DNA of 64,000 nt from Corydoras sp. C115 (lineage: Eukaryota > Chordata > Actinopteri > Siluriformes > Callichthyidae). Positions 23,601 to 34,400 of this stretch are shown here, piece by piece. The notes below the pieces were generated by a model. That model had not been told where the DNA came from. It searched no databases and worked only from the letters and a program-made list of their open reading frames with translations. Where the stretch lies: contig JAFMOC010000243.1 of assembly GCA_019802505.1 (NCBI GenBank), positions 275,001-339,000 on the forward strand. Reading direction: 5' to 3'. How positions within the stretch are numbered: the stretch's first letter is position 1; the number at the start of each line of letters is the position of its first letter. Both the position numbers and the translations under genes were made by a program.

Positions 23601-24066
23601 TTCAGCTTTTAAATGATATGATTCACTATTTAATTCATTTTAGTAACATGATTCACTATTTGACCGTTCCTTCAAAGCATGTGATTCACCATTTGATTCA
23701 GATTTTAAATTATATGATTCACTATTTGATTTTTTTAAAATAACATGATTCTCAAATTGACTCAGCTTTTACAGCATATGATTCACTATTTGATTCAGCT
23801 TTTAAAGCATGTGATTCACTGTTTGACTCAGCCTTTGAACCATTTGACTCACTATTTGAGTCAACCTTTATAGCAGATGGTCACTTTCTGACTCTGCTTT
23901 TAAAGCATATGATTCACTATATGATTTAACCTTTAACGCATATGATTCCCTATTTGACTCTGCTTTTAAAGTACATGATTCACCATTTGATTCTGTTTTT
24001 GAAGAATTTGATTCACTATTTGCCATTAAAGCATGATTCCCTAGTCGATTTAAAGCATCCAGCCTT
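20640..24066 (+). repeat. ~33-bp AT-rich minisatellite, block 1
   Basis: About 100 units of the form CATATGATTCACTATTTGAC plus TCAGCTTTTAAA or variants (GATTCGTTTTAGTAA, ACCGTTCCTTCAAAG, ACCTTGAATCAGCATCTAAAG). Variants follow in fixed order, giving higher-order repeats. Two copies of a ~300-bp block lie within 21390-21990. A 614-bp tandem duplication is visible as identical segments starting at 22485 and 23099. The open frames are products of the 33-bp period. The block lies in the intron between the TM3 exon and the candidate cassette exon. Confidence 0.95.
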
Positions 24067-24425
24067 TAAAGCATCCATCCATCATCTTCAGCTTTATCCT
24101 CTATTAGGGTCGCGGTGGGGGGGGGGGGGGGGGTTCCCCATGCCCATCCAGGGGAGAACGTTTCGGGCGCTGGGCAGATAGACCCAGGACAGGGGGGCAA
24201 TCTATCACTGAACACACACTCACTCACACAGACACACTCTATATGGGGCAATTTTGAGAATTCAATTGACCTTGATCCATGTTTTTTGGACTGTGGGAGG
24301 AAACCGGAGAACCCGGAGGAAACCCACGCAGACACGGGGAGAATATGGAAAGTCCACCCAGATGGGGATTTGAACCGTGAATCCCTAGCGCTGAGAGGAG
24401 AACATGCTAAACCACTATGCCCCTT
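24067..24425 (-). mobile_element. Near full-length V-SINE inserted in the minisatellite
   Basis: Read on the minus strand it starts near 24425 with a tRNA-like head (GGGCATAGTGGTTTAGCATG, B-box GGTTCAAATCCCC). It continues through the CCGTGTCTGCGTGGGTTTCC body and the ATATAGAGTGTGTC link to the 3' part (CCCTGTCCTGGGTCTATCTG) and a short GATGGATGG-type tail near 24067. CCTTTAAAGCAT occurs on both sides (near 24062 and 24422), consistent with a target-site duplication although it is also minisatellite sequence. It is the best reference copy for the SINE-derived arrays elsewhere in the window. Confidence 0.8.
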
Positions 24426-25240
24426 TAAAGCATTTGATTCACTATTTGACTCTGTTTTTTTACAATTATATGATTCACCATTTATATTCTCCATGTTTTT
24501 GAAGCATTTGATTCACTACTTGACTCAGCCTTTAAACAATATGGTTCACTATTTGATTCAGCTTTCCAATTATGATTCACTATTTGACTCTGCCTTTAAA
24601 GCATATGATTCACTACTTGACTCAGCCTTTACACAATATGGTTCACTATTTGGTTCAGCTTTCCAATTCTGATTCACTATTTGACTCTGTTTTCAAAGCA
24701 TATGATTCACTATTTGACTCTGTTTTTAAAGCATATGATTCACTACTTGACTCTGTTTTTAAAGCATATGATTCACTACTTGACTCTGTTTTTTAAAGCA
24801 TATGATTCACTACTTGACTCTGTGTTTAAAGCATATGATTCACTACTTGACTGTTTTTAAAGCATATGATTCACTACTTGACTCTGTTTTTAAAGCATAT
24901 GATTCACTACTTGACTCAGCCTTTACACAATATGGTTCACTATTTGATTCAGCTTTCCAATTATGATTCACTATTTGACTCCGCCTTTAAAGCATATGAT
25001 TCACTACTTGACTCAGCCTTTAAACAATATGGTTCACTATTTGATTCAGCTTTCCAATTATGATTCACTATTTGACTCCGCCTTTAAAGCATATGATTCA
25101 CTACTTGACTCAGCCTTTAAACAATATGGTTCACTATTTGATTCAGCTTTCCAATTCTGATTCACTATTTGACTCCGCCTTTAAAGCAAACGATTTACAA
25201 TTTGATTCGGTTTTCAGAGCATTTGATTCCCTCGTTGATT
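24426..25240 (+). repeat. ~33-bp minisatellite, block 2
   Basis: It continues block 1 beyond the SINE with variants TATGATTCACTACTTGACTC, TGTTTTTAAAGCA and CAATATGGTTCACTATTTGA. A ~97-bp trimer recurs at 24866, 24963 and 25060. Confidence 0.9.
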
Positions 25241-25565
25241 CAGCCTCTGGTCGAAGCTCGAGGGCCTATCCCGGCAGCTTGCCGTGTGCGTTCCGTCAAA
25301 CGATGAACATTTAAATCACAATCAAATATGGAGGAGAATGAAGATCCACCGACAGGAAACAGAATTCAAGCGACAGGAAACAGAATTCAAGCGACAGGAC
25401 GCGAGGATACTCCGTCTGATTGGCTCCCGGTTCCGGGTCCGGGGTTCCTGGTACGGTTCCTTGTTTAGTTCTACTCACGTGACCCGGGAGCTGCAGGAGT
25501 CGACTCCCTCCAGGCTTCCGGGCTCGATGACATCACACTATGTGATGTCATCGATTTACAAGCAT
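25241..25565. other. Unique intronic island with a small direct repeat
   Basis: It includes two adjacent copies of GACAGGAAACAGAATTCAAGC (near 25354-25395) and sequence without similarity to neighbouring arrays. There is no exon evidence: no phase-compatible splice pair with a coding-like frame. Confidence 0.45.
25524..25554. repeat. Perfect 14-bp inverted repeat with 3-nt loop
   Basis: TCGATGACATCACA, loop CTA, then TGTGATGTCATCGA. Each arm contains a TGACATCA/TGATGTCA heptamer-like ATF/CREB-family half-site pair. It could be a hairpin or a binding site; only the symmetry is certain. Confidence 0.85.
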
Positions 25566-26015
25566 CAATGAGGGCCAACGAGGGTCTGGGGGCCCCACCC
25601 AAGGGGAGTTCTCCCATCCAGGGGAGAACGTCTCGGGTGCTGGGCAGATACACCCAGGACAGGGGGGCAATCTATCACTGGGGACACGCTCACTCACACA
25701 CACACACTCTATATGGGGCAATTTGGAGAACTCAATTGACCTTGATCCATGTTTTTGGACTGTGGGCGGAAACCGGAGAACCCATATGGACACGGGGAGA
25801 ACGTTTCGGGCGCTGGGCAGATACACCCAGGACAGGGGGGCAATCTATCACTGGGGACACGCTCACTGACACACACACACTCTATATGGGGCAATTTGGA
25901 GAACTCAATTGACCTTGATCCATGTTTTTGGACTGTGGGCGGAAACCGGAGAACCCGGAGGAGACCCACGCGGACATGGGGAGAACATGGAGACTACACC
26001 AAGTTGGGGATTCGA

Positions 26016-26075
<60 letters not shown>

Positions 26076-28165
26076 CCACATGCCCATCCAGGGGAGAACG
26101 TTTCGGGCACTGGGCAGATACACCCAGGACGGGGGGGCAATCTATCACTGGACACACACTCACTCACACAGACACACACTATATGGGGCAATTTGGAGAA
26201 CTCAATTGACCTTGATCCATGTTTTTGGACTGTGGGAGGAAACCGGAGAACCCGAAGGAGACCCACGCGGACACGGGGAGAACAATGAGAGGCAAGCGCC
26301 CAACCCGGGGCAATTTAGAGCATTAATTTTTTACTCATTCATTTTAGAGCACCCATGTTTTAGGAAACCGGAGAACCCGGAGGAGACCCACACGGACACG
26401 GGGAGAACATGGAAACTCCACCCAGATGGGGATCCGAACCTTGATCCCCAGCAATGAGAGGCAAGCACCCAACCCCGGGCAATTTAGAGCATTCATTTCA
26501 CCTTGAAACCATGTTTTTGGACTGAGGGACTGGAGGAACCCAATACGGACACGGGGAGAACATGCCAACTCCACCCAGATCGGGATTCGAACCTGGATGC
26601 CCAGCGTTTTGAGGCGAGCACCCCACCTGGGGGCAATTGAGAGCATTCGTTTCGGATGTCTCGGATACACCCAGGACAGGGGGGCAATCTATCACTGGAC
26701 ACACACTCACTCACACACACAGACACACTCTATATGGGGCAATTTGGAGCATTCAATTGCCCTTGATCCATGTTTTTTGGACTGTGGGAGGAAACCCAGA
26801 GAACCTGGAGGAAACCCACGCGGGTTCCCCATGCCCATCAGAGGAGAACGTTTCGGACGCTGGGCAGATACACCCAGGACAGGGGGGCAATCTATCACTG
26901 GATACACACTCACACTCTATATGGGGCAATTTGGAGCATTCAATTGCCCTTGATCCATGTTTTTTGGACTGTGGGAGGAAACCCGGAGAACCCGGAGGAG
27001 ACCCACGCGGGTTCCCCATGCCCATCAGAGGAGAACGTTTCGGACGCTGGGCAGATACACCCAGGACAGGGGGGCAATCTATCACTGGATACACACTCAC
27101 ACTCTATATGGGGCAATTTGGAGAACTCAATTGACCTTGATCCATGTTTTTTGGACTGTGGGAGGAAACCCGGAGAACCCGGAGGAGATCCATGCGGACA
27201 CTCGAACCGGGCGGGGGGGGGAGGGGGGTTCCACATGCCCATCAGAGGAGAACGTTTCGGATGCTGGGCAGATACACCCAGGACAGGGGGGCAATCTGTC
27301 GCTGGACACACACTTACTCACACACTCTATATGGGGCAATTTGGAGAACTCAATTGACCTTGATCCATGTTTTTGGACTGTGGGAGGAAACCCGGAGAAC
27401 CTGGAGGAAACCCACGCGGGTTCCCCATGCCCATCAGAGGAGAACGTTTCGGACGCTGGGCAGATACACCCAGGACAGGGGGGCAATCTATCACTGGATA
27501 CACACTCACACTCTATATGGGGCAATTTGGAGCATTCAATTGCCCTTGATCCATGTTTTTGGACTGTGGGAGGAAACCCGGAGAACCCGGAGGAGACCAA
27601 CGCGGACACTCGAACCGGGCGGGGGGGGGAGGGGGGTTCCACATGCCCATCAGAGGAGAACGTTTCGGACGCTGAGCAGATACACCCAGGACAGGGGGGC
27701 AATCTATCACTGGGGACACGCTCACTCACACACACACACACACTCTATATGGGGCAATTTGGAGAACTCAATTGACCTTGATCCATGTTTTTGGACTGTG
27801 GGCGGAAACCGGAGAACCCGGAGGAGACCCACGCGGACATGGGGAGAACATGGAAACTCAACCAAGTTGGGGATTCGAACCGGGGGGGGGTTCCACATGC
27901 CCATCCAGGGGAGAACGTTTCGGGCACTGGGCAGATACACCCAGGACAGGGGGGCAATCTGTCGCTGGGCACACACTCACTCACACAATCTATATGGGGC
28001 AATTTGGAGAACTCAATTGACCTCGATCCATGTTTTTGGACTGTGGGCGGAAACCGGAGAACCCGGAGGAGACCCACGCGGACACGGGGAGAACATGGAA
28101 ACTCCACCCAGATGGGGATTGGAACCGGGAACCCCCAGCGCTGAGAGGAGAACATGCTAATCCTC
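25566..28165 (-). repeat. Tandem array of V-SINE-derived units
   Basis: About a dozen head-to-tail units on the minus strand, mostly 187-215 bp. They show (on +) GGAGAACGTTTCGGGCGCTG, ACACCCAGGACAGGGGGGCA, CTCTATATGGGGCAATTTGG, CTTGATCCATGTTTTTGGAC and GGAAACCGGAGAACCCGGAG. Units 26770-26957 and 26957-27144 are exactly 187 bp apart. Some retain the tRNA-like B-box (GATTCGAACCGG) next to expanded G runs, including 55 G at 26019-26073. The array stops about 24 bp from the 5' splice site of the TM3 exon. Confidence 0.9.
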
Positions 28166-28188
28166 TGAAACTCCTGCGAGACTCGAAC

Positions 28189-28427
28189 CTTGTTGGCGTC
28201 CACCCTCATCCTCTCGTTGGTGGAGGCCCTCTCTGCCGCCCTCTTCTGGCGCTGAGGCCCCCGGCCGAAGAAGATGTAGTTGACGAGCGCGTACTCGAGC
28301 AGCGCGAGGAACACGAAGACGAAGCAGCCCATCAGGTACATGTCGATGGCTTTGACGTACGGGATCTTCGGCAGCGTCTCCCGCAGGTGAGTGTTGATGG
28401 TCGTCATGGTGAGGACCGTCGTTATGC
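28189..28427 (-). CDS. gabrb2: GABA-A receptor beta subunit exon: TM2 to TM3 and start of the loop
   Basis: A 239-bp exon with acceptor CGGCAG above 28427 and donor AAG|GTTCGA below 28189. It enters in phase 1 (completing Gly) and leaves in phase 0. It encodes ITTVLTMTTINTH (chloride-pore TM2), the LRETLPKIPYVKA linker, TM3 (DMYLMGCFVFVFLALLEYAL) and the loop start FFGRGPQRQKR...RMRVDANK. The Asn in TINTH is the beta-2/3 residue N265 (Ser in beta-1) and the Met in YLMG is M286; both are known determinants of etomidate-type anaesthetic sensitivity. The loop start resembles beta-2 (AAEKA...EKMRLDVNK) more than beta-3. The donor is weak at +3 to +6, and the acceptor lacks a good pyrimidine tract. 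The exon sits between a SINE array and a 12-kb minisatellite. Confidence 0.95.
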
Positions 28428-28454
28428 CTGCCGGTCGTTAGCACAAATTAATCA

Positions 28455-31400
28455 ACTGAATCAATTTCACCTTTAAAGCATGCGATTCACTATGTGATTC
28501 AGCTTTTAAATGATACGATTCATCATTTGACTCTGCATTTAAAGCATATGATTCGCAATTTGACTCTGCATTTAAAGCATATGATTCGCAATTTGACTCT
28601 GCATTTAAAGCATATGATTCGCAATTTGACTCTGCATTTAAAGCATATGATTCGCACTTTGACTCTGCATTTAAAGCATATGATTCGCAATTTGACTCTG
28701 CATTTAAAGCATATGATTCGCAATTTGACTCTGCATTTAAAGCATATGATTCGCAATTTGACTCTGCATTTAAAGCATATGATTCGCAATTTGACTCTGC
28801 ATTTAAAGCATATGATTCGCAATTTGACTCTGCATTTAAAGCATATGATTCACTATGGGATTCGGCTTTTAAATTATACGATTCATTTATTGACTCTGCT
28901 GCCAAACCATATGATTCACAATTTGACTCTGCATTTAAAGCATATGATTCGCAATTTGACTCTGCATTTAAAGCATATGATTAAACCACATGATTCACTA
29001 TTTGACTCAGCCTTTAAAGCATGTGATTCACTATGTGATTCAGCTTTTAAATGATACGATTCATCATTTGACTGTTTTTAAACCACGTGATTCACTATTT
29101 GACTCTGCATTTAAAGCATATGATTCGCAATTTGACTCTGCATTTAAAGCATATGATTCGCAATTTGACTCTGCATTTAAAGCATATGATTCGCAATTTG
29201 ACTCTGCATTTAAAGCATATGATTCGCAATTTGACTCTGCATTTAAAGCATATGATTCACAATTTGACTCTGCATTTAAAGCATATGATTCGCAATTTGA
29301 CTCTGCATTTAAAGCATATGATTCGCAATTTGACTCTGCATTTAAAGCATATGATTCGCAATTTGACTCTGCATTTAAAGCATATGATTCGCAATTTGAC
29401 TCTGCATTTAAAGCATATGATTCGCAATTTGACTCTGCATTTAAAGCATATGATTCGCAATTTGACTCTGCATTTAAAGCATATGATTCGCAATTTGACT
29501 CTGCATTTAAAGCATATGATTCGCACTTTGACTCTGCATTTAAAGCATATGATTCGCAATTTGACTCTGCATTTAAAGCATATGATTCGCAATTTGACTC
29601 TGCATTTAAAGCATGTGATTCACAATTTGACTCTGCATTTAAAGCATATGATTCGCAATTTGACTCTGCATTTAAAGCATATGATTCGCAATTTGACTCT
29701 GCATTTAAAGCATATGATTCGCAATTTGACTCTGCATTTAAAGCATATGATTCGCAATTTGACTCTGCATTTAAAGCATATGATTCGCAATTTGACTCTG
29801 CATTTAAAGCATATGATTCGCAATTTGACTCTGCATTTAAAGCATATGATTCGCAATTTGACTCTGCATTTAAAGCATATGATTCGCAATTTGACTCTGC
29901 ATTTAAAGCATATGATTCGCAATTTGACTCTGCATTTAAAGCATATGATTCGCAATTTGACTCTGCATTTAAAGCATATGATTCGCACTTTGACTCTGCA
30001 TTTAAAGCATATGATTTGCAATTTGACTCTGCATTTAAAGCATATGATTAAACCACATGATTCACTATTTGACTCAGTCAATAAAGCATGTGATTCACTT
30101 TGGGATTCAGCCTTTAAAGCATATGATTCACTATTCGACTCTGTTATTAAAGCATACAATTCATTTATTGACTCTGCTTCCAAACCATGTGATTCACAAT
30201 TTGACTCTGCATTTAAAGCATATGATTCGCAATTTGACTCTGCATTTAAAGCATATGATTCGCAATTTGACTCTGCATTTAAAGCATATGATTCGCAATT
30301 TGACTCTGCATTTAAAGCATATGATTCGCAATTTGACTCTGCATTTAAAGCATATGATTCGCAATTTGACTCTGCATTTAAAGCATATGATTCGCAATTT
30401 GACTCTGCATTTAAAGCATATGATTCGCAATTTGACTCTGCATTTAAAGCATATGATTCGCAATTTGACTCTGCATTTAAAGCATATGATTCGCAATTTG
30501 ACTCTGCATTTAAAGCATATGATTCGCAATTTGACTCTGCATTTAAAGCATATGATTCGCAATTTGACTCTGCATTTAAAGCATATGATTCGCAATTTGA
30601 CTCTGCATTTAAAGCATATGATTCGCAATTTGACTCTGCATTTAAAGCATATGATTCGCAATTTGACTCTGCATTTAAAGCATATGATTCGCAATTTGAC
30701 TCTGCATTTAAAGCATATGATTCACTATGGGATTCGGCTTTTAAATTATACGATTCATTTATTGACTCTGCTGCCAAACCATATGATTCACAATTTGACT
30801 CTGCATTTAAAGCATATGATTCGCAATTTGACTCTGCATTTAAAGCATATGATTCGCACTTTGACTCTGCATTTAAAGCATATGATTCGCAATTTGACTC
30901 TGCATTTAAAGCATATGATTCGCAATTTGACTCTGCATTTAAAGCATATGATTAAACCACATGATTCACTATTTGACTCAGCCTTTAAAGCATGTGATTC
31001 ACTATGTGATTCAGCTTTTAAATGATACGATTCATCATTTGACTGTTTTTAAAGCATACGATTCATTTATTGACTCTGCTTCCAAACCATATGATTCGCA
31101 ATTTGACTCTGCATTTAAAGCATATGATTCGCAATTTGACTCTGCATTTAAAGCATATGATTCGCAATTTGACTCTGCATTTAAAGCATATGATTCGCAA
31201 TTTGACTCTGCATTTAAAGCATATGATTCGCAATTTGACTCTGCATTTAAAGCATATGATTCGCACTTTGACTCTGCATTTAAAGCATATGATTCGCAAT
31301 TTGACTCTGCATTTAAAGCATATGATTCGCAATTTGACTCTGCATTTAAAGCATATGATTCGCAATTTGACTCTGCATTTAAAGCATATGATTCGCAATT

Positions 31401-34400
31401 TGACTCTGCATTTAAAGCATATGATTCGCAATTTGACTCTGCATTTAAAGCATATGATTCGCACTTTGACTCTGCATTTAAAGCATATGATTCGCAATTT
31501 GACTCTGCATTTAAAGCATATGATTCGCAATTTGACTCTGCATTTAAAGCATATGATTCGCAATTTGACTCTGCATTTAAAGCATATGATTCGCAATTTG
31601 ACTCTGCATTTAAAGCATGTGATTCACAATTTGACTCTGCATTTAAAGCATATGATTCGCAATTTGACTCTGCATTTAAAGCATATGATTCGCAATTTGA
31701 CTCTGCATTTAAAGCATATGATTCGCAATTTGACTCTGCATTTAAAGCATATGATTCGCAATTTGACTCTGCATTTAAAGCATATGATTCGCAATTTGAC
31801 TCTGCATTTAAAGCATATGATTCGCAATTTGACTCTGCATTTAAAGCATATGATTCGCAATTTGACTCTGCATTTAAAGCATATGATTCGCAATTTGACT
31901 CTGCATTTAAAGCATATGATTCGCAATTTGACTCTGCATTTAAAGCATATGATTCGCAATTTGACTCTGCATTTAAAGCATATGATTCGCACTTTGACTC
32001 TGCATTTAAAGCATATGATTTGCAATTTGACTCTGCATTTAAAGCATATGATTAAACCACATGATTCACTATTTGACTCAGTCAATAAAGCATGTGATTC
32101 ACTTTGGATTCAGCCTTTAAAGCATATGATTCACTATTCGACTCTGTTATTAAAGCATACAATTCATTTATTGACTCTGCTTCCAAACCATGTGATTCAC
32201 AATTTGACTCTGCATTTAAAGCATATGATTCGCAATTTGACTCTGCATTTAAAGCATATGATTCGCAATTTGACTCTGCATTTAAAGCATATGATTCGCA
32301 ATTTGACTCTGCATTTAAAGCATATGATTCGCAATTTGACTCTGCATTTAAAGCATATGATTCGCAATTTGACTCTGCATTTAAAGCATATGATTCGCAA
32401 TTTGACTCTGCATTTAAAGCATATGATTCGCAATTTGACTCTGCATTTAAAGCATATGATTCGCAATTTGACTCTGCATTTAAAGCATATGATTCGCAAT
32501 TTGACTCTGCATTTAAAGCATATGATTCGCAATTTGACTCTGCATTTAAAGCATATGATTCGCAATTTGACTCTGCATTTAAAGCATATGATTCGCAATT
32601 TGACTCTGCATTTAAAGCATATGATTCGCAATTTGACTCTGCATTTAAAGCATATGATTCGCAATTTGACTCTGCATTTAAAGCATATGATTCGCAATTT
32701 GACTCTGCATTTAAAGCATATGATTCACTATGGGATTCGGCTTTTAAATTATACGATTCATTTATTGACTCTGCTGCCAAACCATATGATTCACAATTTG
32801 ACTCTGCATTTAAAGCATATGATTCGCAATTTGACTCTGCATTTAAAGCATATGATTCGCACTTTGACTCTGCATTTAAAGCATATGATTCGCAATTTGA
32901 CTCTGCATTTAAAGCATATGATTCGCAATTTGACTCTGCATTTAAAGCATATGATTAAACCACATGATTCACTATTTGACTCAGCCTTTAAAGCATGTGA
33001 TTCACTATGTGATTCAGCTTTTAAATGATACGATTCATCATTTGACTGTTTTTAAAGCATACGATTCATTTATTGACTCTGCTTCCAAACCATATGATTC
33101 GCAATTTGACTCTGCATTTAAAGCATATGATTCGCAATTTGACTCTGCATTTAAAGCATATGATTCGCAATTTGACTCTGCATTTAAAGCATATGATTCG
33201 CAATTTGACTCTGCATTTAAAGCATATGATTCGCAATTTGACTCTGCATTTAAAGCATATGATTCGCACTTTGACTCTGCATTTAAAGCATATGATTCGC
33301 AATTTGACTCTGCATTTAAAGCATATGATTCGCAATTTGACTCTGCATTTAAAGCATATGATTCGCAATTTGACTCTGCATTTAAAGCATATGATTCGCA
33401 ATTTGACTCTGCATTTAAAGCATATGATTCGCAATTTGACTCTGCATTTAAAGCATATGATTCGCATATGACTTTGACTCTGCATTTAAAGCATATGATT
33501 CGCAATTTGACTCTGCATTTAAAGCATATGATTCGCAATTTGACTCTGCATTTAAAGCATATGATTCACTATGGGATTCGGCTTTTAAATTATACGATTC
33601 ATTTATTGACTCTGCTGCCAAACCATATGATTCACAATTTGACTCTGCATTTAAAGCATATGATTAAACCACATGATTCACTATTTGACTCAGCCTTTAA
33701 AGCATGTGATTCACTATGTGATTCAGCTTTTAAATGATACGATTCATCATTTGACTGTTTTTAAAGCATACGATTCATTTATTGACTCTGCTTCCAAACC
33801 ATATGATTCGCAATTTGACTCTGCATTTAAAGCATATGATTCGCAATTTGACTCTGCATTTAAAGCATATGATTCGCAATTTGACTCTGCATTTAAAGCA
33901 TATGATTCGCAATTTGACTCTGCATTTAAAGCATATGATTCGCAATTTGACTCTGCATTTAAAGCATATGATTCGCAATTTGACTCTGCATTTAAAGCAT
34001 ATGATTCGCAATTTGACTCTGCATTTAAAGCATATGATTCGCAATTTGACTCTGCATTTAAAGCATATGATTCGCAATTTGACTCTGCATTTAAAGCATA
34101 TGATTCACTATGGGATTCGGCTTTTAAATTTACGATTCATTTATTGACTCTGCTGCCAAACCATATGATTCACAATTTGACTCTGCATTTAAAGCATATG
34201 ATTAAACCACATGATTCACTATTTGACTCAGCCTTTAAAGCATGTGATTCACTATGTGATTCAGCTTTTAAATGATACGATTCATCATTTGACTGTTTTT
34301 AAAGCATACGATTCATTTATTGACTCTGCTTCCAAACCATATGATTCGCAATTTGACTCTGCATTTAAAGCATATGATTCGCAATTTGACTCTGCATTTA

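Noticed and set aside
25749..28160. Open frames up to 338 codons rich in RRTRRRPTR and THSIWGNLE phrases
   Set aside because: They translate tandem V-SINE-derived units in several frames; no domain or splice support.
29087..33028. Open frames of 622 and 652 codons with 11-residue repeats on +
   Set aside because: They arise from a 33-bp tandem unit, are open in four frames at once, lie within an intron of the receptor gene on the other strand, and show no start context or domain.
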